Shown: positions 1-9,596 of the stretch, one piece after another
Layout of the letters: each line of letters opens with the position of its first letter
Position numbering within the stretch: position 1 is the stretch's first letter
NCBI GenBank assembly: GCA_025765595.1
Contig: JAIVFH010000175.1
Location: 1-56,054 of the forward strand
Reading direction: 5' to 3'
Length of the DNA stretch: 56,054 nucleotides
From: Obelidium mucronatum
Lineage: Eukaryota > Chytridiomycota > Chytridiomycetes > Chytridiales > Chytriomycetaceae
Notes under the pieces: generated by a model
What the model saw: only the letters and a program-made list of their open reading frames with translations
Told to the model about the DNA's origin: nothing
Database searches by the model: none
Position numbers and translations under genes: made by a program

Positions 1-105
1 GTACGCAACCGAGATATTAACTATTCCACACCTTTGTTTTAGTAACAAAAAAAAAAAAAAAAAAAACAAACCACGCATCAAGAAAACTCGGTTCACTCTT
101 TAAGA

Positions 106-366
106 ATGGCGCGCGAACTATTTGACATTCTCCCATCCATTCCTTACGCATCACAAGCTTCCAATACGCGCGATTCAATCTTGCTTGGCTTCAATATTAT
201 TTTATCAGTTGTTCCTCCAGTTCTGTTTCTCGATGAGATGGGTGGACCCGACAGTGTGGCCAAAGTGCTGAGGTATTTGAGTGGTATTCGTGAGGTTGAG
301 AATGATGAAGAGAGGGTGGCGAAAATTGAGTTTATTGAAGTAAAGATGGGAGCATTCGTGAATTGA
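106..366 (+). CDS. Hypothetical protein, 86 aa
   Basis: Single ATG-to-stop frame of 86 codons with no family I recognise. The middle holds a hydrophobic stretch (residues about 26-43, LLGFNIILSVVPPVLFLDEM) that could be a membrane segment or a buried helix, followed by a charged C-terminal third. The ATG lies about 40 bp after an A-rich run. No intron is needed. It could be a real small gene, the last exon of a gene starting outside the window, or a chance frame. Confidence 0.3.
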   Translation: MARELFDILPSIPYASQASNTRDSILLGFNIILSVVPPVLFLDEMGGPDSVAKVLRYLSGIREVENDEERVAKIEFIEVKMGAFVN

Positions 367-629
367 TCATGCTTACTTACATGCTTATCTGAAAAAAAAG
401 AGGACTTGGGTTTTTGTTAGCTTTATATTTGAAAAGGGGTGTGTGACAATCAAAAACTTTTTTTCCCGCGCCATGCTGTACAAGGTCGAAACCAAGTCAA
501 GGGAAGGAGTGATTAATTGGCCAGTGAATCAGAATAGTCTTGACAGGAATTTTTTTACCCTGGACGAGGTTACTGCGAAACGTTTGCCAAATTTTTCTTC
601 ATTTAATTATTTTTAGTCGGGAGCAAATA

Positions 630-703
630 TCTCCGCTAGCTCAGTTGGTTAGAGCGTGGTGCTAATAACGCCAAGGTCACAGGTTCGATCCCTGTGCGGA
701 GCA
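630..703 (+). tRNA. tRNA-Ile (anticodon AAU)
   Basis: Full cloverleaf without an intron: acceptor strands 630-636/696-702, D arm GCTC/GAGC (639-642/652-655), anticodon stem TGGTG/CGCCA with loop CTAATAA (anticodon AAT at 664-666), T arm ACAGG-TTCGATC-CCTGT (679-695), discriminator A703. A TTTT Pol III terminator follows at 704-707. The internal A and B boxes are intact. The first acceptor pair (T630-C702) is a mismatch; the other six pairs are perfect. Confidence 0.93.
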
Positions 704-1114
704 TTTTGCTCTTTCTTTCTGTGAAATGTACCTCTTTTTTTCATGCCTTTCGTTCGTTGCTTTTGCTTCTGAGGAATTTTGGCTCTATTTGACGATAATG
801 TAACGCTGCATCGATGGGAATGTCAAGCAGTCGACATTTCATCCGCTAATTGGCGGCTGTTTTCGACCGTGAATTTGCAGTGGATCAGGATTCTATGGTT
901 GTGCGTTACTTTCTTTTGCTCTTTTTTTGGAACTACATCTGCTCAAAATTCTGTCAGGAATAACAATATCAATGTAGAAATAACAATGTTCATGTACTTC
1001 ATAAAATTCATAAAATAAATAAATAAAATGAATGAATGAATGTATTTTCTAATGAGCCACACCCTAACTAAGATTTTCAAACTGTAAAGTTCAAGCTCCG
1101 CGTCGTTCGTTCTC
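704..1114. other. Gene-free spacer
   Basis: No convincing gene here. The stretch begins with the tRNA terminator and ends at the 3' end of the alpha/beta hydrolase on the other strand. Near 1008-1042 there is an AT-rich run of AATA and AATG tetranucleotide units. Short frames exist on both strands but lack any domain or splice support. Confidence 0.5.
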
Positions 1115-2794
1115 TCATACAACATCTTCTTCCAAGTCATCTGATGATTCATCTTCAGGATCCACCGTCAATGCACCATTTAGAATCAATTCACTCATTT
1201 TCGCATTCATCTGTTTGACTGTTTCCGTCAACTCCTGTTCCTCCTTTTCTTCAACTTTCTCAATCTCGTCTTCACGCTTGGCAGACAAATACGTTTCGAC
1301 CAGATCCATTGTAATCTCAGACGTAGGGAACCCCTCCCCGCTCCCGAATCGCGTCATTTTCCTTTCATAGTCCTCGACACGGAATGCAGGGTCAGTCACT
1401 CTGATTGCAAAGGCGGCTAATCGTTGCATGGCTAGGTCTGATAGCGGGTACACCATATTGAAGATTTGAAAGACGTGGATCATGGCGTCGTACATTTCGA
1501 GCTGAAGTGGGGTTGTTGTGAATCGTTTTGTAGCAAAGGCCAGATTTTCGTCTCGTAGGCGTTCGTATTCGCCGATTTGGACAAGGATGGGGGGTAGAGG
1601 TTGGGTTTCGGACTCGGTTGCCCAGTAGGGTGAAACGAGTGGGTTTTTGAGGAATGAATTGTCTTTGACGTACTGTTTATGTTTGTTTTTTTTCGTCAAT
1701 TATTTTATGTCCCCAAATATGATGAAAAAAGTACCAAAAAATTAAGTACATACGTAATGGCTCCTGTTTTCGTTTAAAATCTTGTCTTTGGTTTTGTCGG
1801 GGAGATAGTCGTATTTCCCGTTTATGCGAAAACTTGGCATTGATTGAGTTAGATCAAGCCATGGCGAGAGGAGGCCAACGCCAGCGGGCATTTTCAAATA
1901 GGAAGCATCAAAGGCGTCGGACGACTGATTTTGTTGTTGTGCGGCTAACGAGCCGCTTCCGTGATCGCGAATCCACAGCATCATTGCCAGGGCCAAGCCG
2001 CCGCCCGCCGAGTCGCCCATGACCACGACGTTCTTTGGATCGTACTTTTTCAGGCCGGAGTAGGGCGGCGGGTTGATCAGGAACGAGTAGGCGGAGATGC
2101 AGTCGTGCAGCGCCAGCGGAAACACGTGTTCGGGCGCCAGACGGTAGTCGAAGACCAGCACGCGGCAGCGGGCGTCCTTCGCCAGCTTCCACGAGGCCCA
2201 GCGGTGAGTCTTGCGGCTGCACAGACAGTAGGCGCCGCCGTGGACGAACAGAATGACGCGCTCGGCGTCGGCGGCGTCCGCTGCGTCCGCGGGGAAGCTG
2301 ACCCACTCGGCGCGGATCAGGCCGGCGGCGTCCGGCGGCGCCATGCCCGCGAGCCGCAGCGCGTCGAGCCGCGGGATGTGTTCGCGAGCGATGCGCGTGA
2401 ACGGGTGCGACGGCGCCGCGCCGAGGTCGATCACGCGCCGGATGCGGCGGAAGGCCGCCGCGTCGACGCTCTCGGTGTTGCACAGCTGCAGGAAGAGCTT
2501 GAGCGACGCGACGCCCGATGCGAACGCGAGGTTCCAGTCGGGATGCGTGTTTCTCTCTCGGGACTCTCTCTCCGGCTCCCGCTTCTCCCGCGTCGCCTTG
2601 CGCACCAGCGACCACTCGCTGCCGCTCTTCTTGGCCTTCACACTGCGCCGCTTCGGCAGGCTGCTGCCGCCGCTGCTGCTGCTGCTGCTACCGGGCTCAT
2701 CCCCGCTGTTGGTGCGCGCAAGCTTGAACATGGACCACTTGCGGCGGACTTCGGGCGAGGCCGTGTTGTTTGTAATCGGTTCAGCGCCGTCCAT
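1115..2794 (-). CDS. HSL-type alpha/beta hydrolase (esterase/lipase), copy A
   Basis: Two exons, 2794-1754 and 1672-1115, with an 81-bp GTATGT..CAG intron; 532 aa. The oxyanion motif HGG lies at about residues 185-187, the nucleophile in GDSAGGG (Ser about 262), a candidate acid in ERLRDE (about 388) and the histidine in IHVF (about 413). This is the hormone-sensitive-lipase (family IV) arrangement; family members hydrolyse esters or acylglycerols. The N-terminal 90 residues are Ser/Arg/Lys-rich and absent from copy B (13941-15296), which otherwise aligns throughout. I start at the ATG at 2794; a longer upstream frame would run into the BET1 gene. The 5' exon is very GC-rich while exon 2 is not. 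It shares a 52-bp spacer with the divergent BET1. Confidence 0.85.
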
Positions 2795-2846
2795 TTCAAT
2801 TCCAATCAAATCACAAACCAAAAAACAAATAAAGTAAAATAAAATA
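2795..2846. promoter_or_regulatory. Divergent promoter, hydrolase A / BET1
   Basis: Only 52 bp separate the start codons of two divergent genes. The spacer is A-rich with repeated AAATAAA-like stretches and no clear TATA box. It must hold both 5' leaders or overlap them, so a shared bidirectional promoter is inferred. Confidence 0.4.
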
Positions 2847-3596
2847 ATGAATAACGCAACAAACCGCAATCGATACGGAAACAACGGGAACAGCAGTAGC
2901 AGCAGCAGCAGCCATTTGGCCGATGACCAAGCTGCCTCGCTGCTCGAGAGCCAGAACGACGACAGTGTCAATGCACTCCACGCAAAGATCAGAGCCATCA
3001 AAGGGGTACGCTTCGAGTTTAAAGTTGATTGAACAAAGAAGCTGGATGAAAGTGTAGCGTGAAGATTGGGCTGATGGCGTGCCAGTGGTTGGAACTTGGA
3101 ACAGCCACCGCCTCTTGACTGGAAGTGGTACAACCTCAACTATACCGTGAATCAATGTCAACTGAGAAGAAATTTCGACTGCAGGACGTGGGCAGTCTCT
3201 GTTGTACGTCGGATTGAGGCCTAGATTACAACCAATCTCATATTAGGCTATTCCACCGCTCCATTCTATTTATGTCACAACCATTGTTTCTCTAACATAC
3301 AAAACCCAACTCAGATATCAATAAATCTGCAAGACAGTGTCAATGATCAAAACAGGTAATCCTGTTATATCATCGGCTGGCTGGATTCTCTTAATGTCTT
3401 TTTAACAACAACTTTTAGATTCTTGGAAGACATGTCTCATTCATTCAACCAAGTTGGAGATGGCCTCAAATCTTCAACTCGTCGCGTACAGGCCATGCTT
3501 TCAACTCCGCATGGCCAACAGACATGCACAATGGCTATTCTGGTGGTTGTTTTGCTTATTTGCATTTGGGTACTTTGGCGGAAATGGTCAAAATAA
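2847..3596 (+). CDS. BET1: BET1-type vesicle SNARE
   Basis: Exons 2847-3005, 3315-3355 and 3419-3596 join to 125 aa. BET1 is the Qc-SNARE for ER-to-Golgi vesicle fusion. The N-terminus is Asn/Ser-rich. The SNARE helix spans about residues 32-95 (LLESQNDDSVNALHAKIRA, then LQDSVNDQNRFLEDMSHSF). A single C-terminal membrane anchor follows (MAILVVVLLICIWVLW) with a basic tail, as expected for a tail-anchored SNARE. Length and order match the family (about 118-142 aa). Intron 1 is 309 nt, several times the local norm. Confidence 0.93.
3006..3314 (+). other. Long BET1 intron with two stem-loops
   Basis: This intron holds two clear inverted repeats in series. The first is GTGGTTG/CAGCCAC (3085-3091/3102-3108). 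The second is GACTGC/GCAGTC (3177-3182/3192-3197) with an outer stem CCTCAA/TTGAGG (3134-3139/3214-3219), followed by ACA at 3228-3230. The two-hairpin layout recalls an H/ACA snoRNA, but no convincing H box was found, so it is only a candidate structured intronic RNA. Confidence 0.22.
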
Positions 3597-3745
3597 ACGC
3601 ATTGATCTGGGTTCTTCCTTTTTTTCTTTTTTTTTTTTGGTTGAATTATTCCACATAAACTTTCTCTCTTTCTTTTTTATTCTTATTTTAATTTATTTAC
3701 TTTTTTTTTAAACTTTGTTTGTTGATCGAAAAAAAAAGCAACCAA

Positions 3746-5436
3746 ATGAGCAGCAACACTCAGCAACAAATCAACTCAACAATCTCGCACCTCGAAATGA
3801 CAAAAGAGCAGCAAGACGAAGAAGATAAGATAATCGGTACTTAATTTTGTCACCTGGCCGCCGGTCGTTGTTTGTTGTTTTTGGGAGCCATTGACACGTA
3901 GAAAACAGCGAAACTCGTCAAGAAGGAAACCAGAGAAATCATGATTATCACAGAGAGTCATCGGCCTGCGGAGGAGCGCATGAAGCTTATTCAGTCAAAG
4001 TACCTCGAACTGGTAACTATATATATTTTTTTTCCTTCGCTTAGCGCCAGAGCAAACTCAGCTCAACCTGTTGGGGGTTATTCTAAAATTCTCGTTGTAT
4101 ATATATAGTATCAACAAAACAAACGCATGGAGAGGGAATCGCTCAAACTACTCAAACGGCAGGATATCGAACAAAAGGAGAAGGAAGCATTGATATCAGA
4201 GCTGCATAAGGTCACGATCCAAAAACAAAAGATTGAAAACTTGTGTCGAGAATTACAAAAGGATAACAAAAAGATCAAGGTATTTTTTATTTTATTTTTT
4301 ATTATTTTTTGTTTGTTGTGGGAACTAAAAGTAATTACGTCTCTGTGATAATCCAAAAAAAAAACTTTAGGAAAAGTGCGAATTAATTGTCGAATCTCAA
4401 AAACAAGAACGCGAAGAGCTATCCACAAAATTTGTCTCAACAATCAGTGAAATCCGCTCAGAAATCACACAAGTCAAAACAGTCGTGGGAATTGAATCGT
4501 CTCCATCAACATCATCAACAACAACATCATCCGATCCCGCATCCATTGCAGCCATATACGATACCACCATCAAAGAAAAATTACTTCATTTCTTCAGTCA
4601 ATGGACAGCACGCGAGAAACAGTTTGAAGCCGTCATCAAAACAAACGAAATGGAAATGAGGCTTTTGGAAAGTCGCGTGGAGAGTCAGAAACAATTGGCG
4701 ACGCAGGAGGCGGAACGGGTGTGGAGTTTGAGAGCCCAGGTGGCTAGCTTTTTGAGTACAGAGAGAGACTTGAGGAGGCAGTTGCAAGTGTATGTTGATA
4801 AGTTTCGGCAGGTTTGTCTTCTTTTTTTTTTAGTAGCATCCTTCTTTTTGTGACGCTTGAAAAAATGAGTAATGCGATTGACTTTCCATCTCCTCCTCCT
4901 CGTCAACTCCCCCAAAACAAAAACACAGGTGGAAGAAACTCTCAACAAAAGCAATGAACTGTTTTCAACGTTTCGAATCGAAATGGAAGCAATGACCAAC
5001 AAGACGAAACGATTGGAAACTGATAATTTAAATCTAAAAGCCCGACTGGAAGCAATCAACAATAGCATGATTCAAATTGCACAGGAACGGAATAAAACGC
5101 GTAAAATTATTGATGCAGCGCGATATGGGAAAGAAAAGCTGGAAAGCTTGTGTCGGGTAAGCTTGTTTTTTTTTTATGCACTCTTTTTTTTTTTAAAATT
5201 ATTCTTTATAGGCCCTGCAAGCTGAAAGGAATGAGTTGCGGAAACGACTCACTGTCTATGAACCCCCGGGATTTATTCCGCCCGCTTCCTCGAATGGTGC
5301 TGAAGCTACCAAGGCGCCTGTAACAACTCCTATTCCAAAACAGCCGCAACAGGAGCTGTCGGCGCCTGCTCCTACTCCTCCAACTCCACAGGGAAGCAGC
5401 GCTCCAATAGACAAGAAAGGAAAGTCGAAAAAATGA
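3746..5436 (+). CDS. Taxilin-family coiled-coil protein
   Basis: Six exons (3746-3836, 3909-4012, 4109-4279, 4371-4811, 4929-5156, 5212-5436) give 419 aa. Taxilins are long coiled-coil proteins that bind syntaxins and are linked to vesicle traffic. Three family signatures are visible in order: ENLCRELQKDNKKIK (about 108-122), VEETLNKSNELFSTFRIEME (about 270-289) and LESLCRALQAERNELRKRL (about 339-357). Nearly all of residues 40-360 are predicted coiled coil from heptad spacing. The tail is Pro/Ala-rich and ends in a basic stretch. Intron positions all keep frame. The gene follows BET1 on the same strand with a 149-bp gap. Confidence 0.88.
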
Positions 5437-5695
5437 CAACAGGGCAATGCAGATGGCGGGGTTTTTAGTTGAGTTGTGGATATTGCTGACTGTGATTTAT
5501 TTGTTGTTCTTGGGGTATCAAGCAAGCAGGAAAAAAAAATCATGCAAAAAGACGGAAAGAAGAAACTGGGATTCGTGTTGAACAGAAGTTGCGCTTTATT
5601 GGGCAGCTTCTACCCCATGACTCACTTTCTTTTATACATCTTTTTCATTTATTTTTTTATAGTCTGTTTTTCTAGAAATACAATTACGACACAAT

Positions 5696-6250
5696 TCACA
5701 CAACTTGGTGTTCATGAACTACAATCACTGGAACACTCAAATGATGCAGTAAATGATCACTCACACTACCAAGCATCGCTTTTTGAATCATCCCCATCCC
5801 TCGAGTTCCCACAACAACCATTTCCGCCTTCAAAGCCGCGACAGCCTCACACAACTCCATTCTCGGATCCCCCATCAACGCGAGACACCGCACTACAACC
5901 CCTTTATCCCCCTCCATAACCCGATACCCATACTGTTTCAATAAATTATGTGACTCAATACGCGCCTGCTGATTCATCCACTCAAAGTATTCCGCATTGT
6001 TGTACACAGCCGCCTCAGCAAACATGTCATCGCCCGACGGAATCAAGACTTTGGGCGGCGGCGCGCGGCAGTGGAGGAGCACCACTTGATCCACAATGCC
6101 ACTGGCAGAAGCGTCAGAGGAGTTGCGGCAGAGGTTTTGGAGGCACCAGGAGAAGGCGTGGTCAGAGTTCTTGGAGCCGTCGATTGCGATGCAGATTATA
6201 CGGGTTTTTGCGGATGGTGGCGTGTAGGGGAGGGCGTCGTCAAAGATCAT
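5696..6250 (-). CDS. Universal stress protein (UspA-like)
   Basis: Single exon, 184 aa. The fold signature begins with IICIAIDGSKNSDHAFSWCL (residues about 18-37). The ATP-binding pattern G-2x-G-9x-G(S/T) is present as VVGTRGMGMIQKAMLGSVSDH near the C-terminus, so nucleotide binding is likely. Usp proteins of this kind act in the cytoplasm under stress, though the exact role is not readable from sequence. The ATG at 6250 is the first in frame. It is convergent with taxilin (259-bp gap) and divergent from a small frame at 6318. Confidence 0.85.
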   Translation of the reverse strand: MIFDDALPYTPPSAKTRIICIAIDGSKNSDHAFSWCLQNLCRNSSDASASGIVDQVVLLHCRAPPPKVLIPSGDDMFAEAAVYNNAEYFEWMNQQARIESHNLLKQYGYRVMEGDKGVVVRCLALMGDPRMELCEAVAALKAEMVVVGTRGMGMIQKAMLGSVSDHLLHHLSVPVIVVHEHQVV

Positions 6251-6317
6251 TCTGTTTTTTCTTAAGTTGTGTGTTTTTTTTGTGGCACCTTATATTTATC
6301 GTCAACCAAAAGTCAAC

Positions 6318-6440
6318 ATGACTCATACCGACGCGTCCGCCCGCTTGAAGGAATTTGAATCTGATTTGAGCGCTTACACGGTTTCCGAGGGATTAGAGCA
6401 TAGGCTATTCAATGCTGGCCCTGGGAATTTTGACTTGTAG
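6318..6440 (+). CDS. Small ORF, 40 aa
   Basis: ATG at 6318, 67 bp from the divergent stress-protein start, runs 40 codons to TAG. The peptide is acidic and soluble (start MTHTDASARLKEFESDLSAY) with no family match I know. It may be a microprotein, or the first exon of the next gene: GTAGATT at 6437 could act as a donor. I see no strong acceptor that extends it in frame. Confidence 0.25.
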   Translation: MTHTDASARLKEFESDLSAYTVSEGLEHRLFNAGPGNFDL

Positions 6441-6578
6441 ATTGTAAACAAAGTGGAATCACAAAAAACAACCCCTGAAATTTCAATTATTTCTAAAGTG
6501 CGGAACAATCTATCTTCTTTCTTTTTCTGGGGCAAAATACATAAATAAACGAATTACGTATACGTCGTATCAGTTTCA

Positions 6579-7406
6579 ATGGGTTTCAGCAAGTCGTTAC
6601 TCTGTCGCATGTCATCAAACTGGAAATCCTTGGCAACTTTGTCACGCTCCCAAGAAAACCAGAACCTTGGCACCCCAGCAACATCAACTTTATTGTCTCT
6701 GCCAATCACCAGCAGTTTCCCAAAAGTGCTTGGAGCTGCCACTAAATCAAGATTCGTTACTTCAGTTGATCGTCTCCCACGCGTCCTTGGCAGACAAGAC
6801 CTATTGACTATCCTCCCACCTCACCAACATGACCGCGCGAAAACTATTGCAAAACACGAAGGAACCGCATCTTCCAAAATGTTTGACGCGTTGAAACCAC
6901 CCACCCAACAAGACCCATACAGCCCCGAAACGCGCCACATGATGCTTGGACTCGTCAACTCCCGCACAAATCTTTTCACAATCGCTGGACAACAAGGACC
7001 GCATGAACGATTCGCAATCAATGTCCTCCCATTTCCGGTGGATGATGCAAGTAGCCAAGAGCTTCTTGACGGCGTTCGCGCGTATACTGGTGCATCGAAT
7101 GTGGGATTGCCTGGTATCCAGGATTTCTTGGGATTTACGCGGTGGGTGTCCAAGTTTGGTCCTGTGCCTATTCCAGTGTATGATGGAACTCAAGAGTTTC
7201 TTTCGGCATCGGAGGTTGATGGTCCGTTGAATTTGTGGGATGGAGGGAAGGAGTTGCATCGTGGAGCGGTTGTTCTTGTTGGATTCCGAATCTTGGTTCC
7301 TTCGTCTTTGGCAGCGCGGCAGTTTTTTACTTTTGTTCCTGAAACGGTGACTGTTTTGTATGAGGCGACTGATTATTGGAAGTTGGATGAAATCGCGGAT
7401 CTTTGA
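6579..7406 (+). CDS. Hypothetical protein, 275 aa
   Basis: Intronless 275-codon frame, family not recognised. The N-terminal 70 residues are Ser/Arg-rich with few acids and could be an organelle-targeting leader. The rest looks globular, with segments such as GLPGIQDFLGFTRWVSKFGP and HRGAVVLVGFRILVPSS. Opposite-strand frames cover part of this DNA. I favour the plus strand because it shows the C/A-rich then G/T-rich coding-strand switch seen in confident genes here, and because the frame is uninterrupted. A 5' exon could lie upstream. Confidence 0.5.
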   Translation: MGFSKSLLCRMSSNWKSLATLSRSQENQNLGTPATSTLLSLPITSSFPKVLGAATKSRFVTSVDRLPRVLGRQDLLTILPPHQHDRAKTIAKHEGTASSKMFDALKPPTQQDPYSPETRHMMLGLVNSRTNLFTIAGQQGPHERFAINVLPFPVDDASSQELLDGVRAYTGASNVGLPGIQDFLGFTRWVSKFGPVPIPVYDGTQEFLSASEVDGPLNLWDGGKELHRGAVVLVGFRILVPSSLAARQFFTFVPETVTVLYEATDYWKLDEIADL

Positions 7407-7540
7407 GAGTTATGAATCGTTCTTCTTTTTGTATTCCTTTTTTATTTTATTGTCGCATATTCTCCTTCTTGTACAGTGAATAAACCACGGAAGTTACTAA
7501 TACTACAACTATCGAATCACGATCGAACGGCACTTGCTGA

Positions 7541-7885
7541 TTAACGAGTGCCAGTCACAGAGCTGACAACTTTACCACCAGACTTCACGGTTCTAGTCTC
7601 GGTATCAACTGTTCCGCTTGCCGTAAAGACAGACTTTTTCTCCAATTCAATTACTTCGTCTCCGGTCTGAATCGACTCTGTAACAATATGAATGCGTTCT
7701 CCGGCAGTTTCGATTGTTGTTCTGGTGGTTGTAGACACTTTGTCTCCCTTTTTGTGTATAATTGATTGTGTTGTGGTGATTGTCTCGTCTTCCGCAAGAG
7801 GAGGAGCTACAGCGTCTGGATCCACAGTGGTAATGTCAACCGAGGCTTTGCAAACATTGTCGTGAATTTCATTGGTGTGAATCAT
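7541..7885 (-). CDS. Hypothetical Thr/Val-rich protein, 114 aa
   Basis: ATG at 7885, 114 aa. The C-terminal 80 residues form an alternating Thr/Val/Glu pattern with repeated short strands (ETITTTQSI, VSTTTRTTIET, EVIELEKKSV, GTVDTETRTVKSGGKVVSS), suggesting a beta-rich or fibrous domain. No signal peptide or membrane segment. No family recognised. It is divergent from zinc-knuckle gene A with only 45 bp between the two ATGs. Confidence 0.45.
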   Translation of the reverse strand: MIHTNEIHDNVCKASVDITTVDPDAVAPPLAEDETITTTQSIIHKKGDKVSTTTRTTIETAGERIHIVTESIQTGDEVIELEKKSVFTASGTVDTETRTVKSGGKVVSSVTGTR

Positions 7886-7930
7886 TGCAGCGAGAGGTAT
7901 TGAGCTGTATTGAGTGGTTTTCAAAAAAAA

Positions 7931-9462
7931 ATGCCCAAAGCACCACCAAAACGAACCCAGGCGGCAGCAGCCAAGAACTCAAAAAGGTGCAAATCCTGTG
8001 GCCTCACCGACCACATCCTCCCTACCAGCAAGAAATGCAAAAGTTTTGACGCTGAGGCAAAAGCGGTAGCCAAAATGCTCCTGGTTGTCCAGAAAAAGAG
8101 TAACAACTTGGAAATGGTGTACGACAAAGTCGCGCTTCTTGACAACCCGTACTTTCGAGAGTTTTCCGACTTTGTCGCTGAGCAAGTGCGTATACAACAA
8201 AAGATGGACGCGATGGAACCGCGTCCGTGGACCGAAATTGAAGGCATGCCCTGCAGAGGCGTCACTTACAAACCGTGGGTATGCAATGGACGGAAGGAAG
8301 CAACGTTTCGAGGGCGCGAATCAAGCGATCCGCATTATCTGTTTAATCTTTGGCTGCATGTTATTTTGAACAGTAACGCCTCAGATGAAATTGGATTCGT
8401 GGATGACTTGGAAAGCTGTTTGGAAAAGTTTGAGGAATGGTACGAGGCCGGGTATCAATGGCGCAAGCCGCGTAATGCAGCAACAATGGCCATCACGAAT
8501 GCGGATATGCTGGAGTACTTGAAATTCAATTTTCGAGTGTCAGAAAAGACATCATCAAAATTGTTCAAGGACGATCCTGGCCAGAGACAAGTGTTTGATG
8601 CCATGAAAGAGCTAAAGCAATGCGGGGACTATTTTGCATTTCGCGGATCTGTTGAGTGACATTATTTTTTTTATTGTGAGTTTTGACGTTTTAAGTAAAA
8701 AGTGATGCATATAGTCCGATACAGCTAAACTCAGCGTCTCAAAGTTTGATGATACCCTCTGCCCACCTGGTAAAAGCGCCAAACTCTTACTTGGCATGTT
8801 TGGGTTACCCAAAACCTCGAACGGAATGTCCTTCTGTCTTCGCACTATTGGAGACCAAATTTCAAACACGCTCAACAATGGCTTCCCTGGAAAGCGGTTG
8901 TGGCAAGAGGAAGAGGTTAAGCGAGAAATCAATACGGAAGTCAAGTTGGAAGTCAAGTGGGAAGAGAATGGGAGTTATCCATCACTGGCACCAGCAGAAG
9001 CTCGCTGTTCTTTGGCGGCAGAGAGTTATAGAACAGTTAATGAACTCGAGAATCGCGGTATAGTAAGGGTGAAGCACGAAACCGCGTTTGTGTGCGCTGA
9101 AGAGAACATGCCTCGTGTTGTAGGTATTTTTGTTTCTGTTCGATTGGCTTCTATCTCTACGCTTATCTTTTACATTTAATATGTATGTTTAGAAGCAGGA
9201 GGTTAAGACAGAGAATGTCAAGTATTCGTACCTTTTGCCTTTATGGCCTGTTGAGATTGATAGATTGGCCTATAACTTCCACAATGATATCCTGAAACCG
9301 CGATGGAATAGTCAAAAAGCCGAACGCGCTGTGAAATTGGAGGTCAAGGTGGAACCAAAAGTGGAGAATGGAGAAGACTCTGACACTGATTCCGAGTTAT
9401 CTGATGTGGACGAGTATTCCTCGTCCGACGAATCTGACTTCTATATTTTGATTGAGGACTGA
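7931..9462 (+). CDS. TAF1-type zinc-knuckle family protein, copy A
   Basis: Exons 7931-8650, 8715-9119 and 9193-9462 give 464 aa. The N-terminus is basic and carries one zinc knuckle, CKSCGLTDHILPTSKKC (C-x2-C-x4-H-x7-C, residues about 20-36), like the knuckle at the end of TAF1. A conserved but unrecognised domain follows (YDKVALLDNPYFREF; then PWVCNGRKEATFRGRESSD). Middle and C-terminal parts contain KxE motifs (VKLEVK, VKVEPK) that resemble sumoylation sites, and the tail is acidic, ending SDESDFYILIED. Copy B (11260-12929) is about two-thirds identical; a relic lies at 19745-19985. Function unknown; a nuclear role is inferred from the knuckle and acidic tail. Confidence 0.75.
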
Positions 9463-9502
9463 AGATCCTGTTGAGTTCACATAAAAATGAAAACTCGATT
9501 CA

Positions 9503-9505
<3 letters not shown>

Positions 9506-9545
<40 letters not shown>
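9506..9545. repeat. Poly-T run of 40 (poly-A on minus strand)
   Basis: Forty consecutive T. Read on the minus strand it is A40, starting 15 nt after an AATAAA (9560-9565) that follows the stop of the membrane-protein gene at 9597, so it sits exactly where an mRNA poly(A) tail would begin. Confidence 0.9.
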
Positions 9546-9546
<1 letters not shown>

Positions 9547-9596
9547 GCCGTAAACACGGTTTATTTCTTTTGTTTTTCTCTCGACTCAAGAATTAT

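Noticed and set aside
1908..2842. Long open frames of 190-290 codons on both strands opposite hydrolase A
   Set aside because: They are shadows of the GC-rich coding exon: Arg/Ala-rich, no domain, and in the wrong frame for the catalytic motifs.
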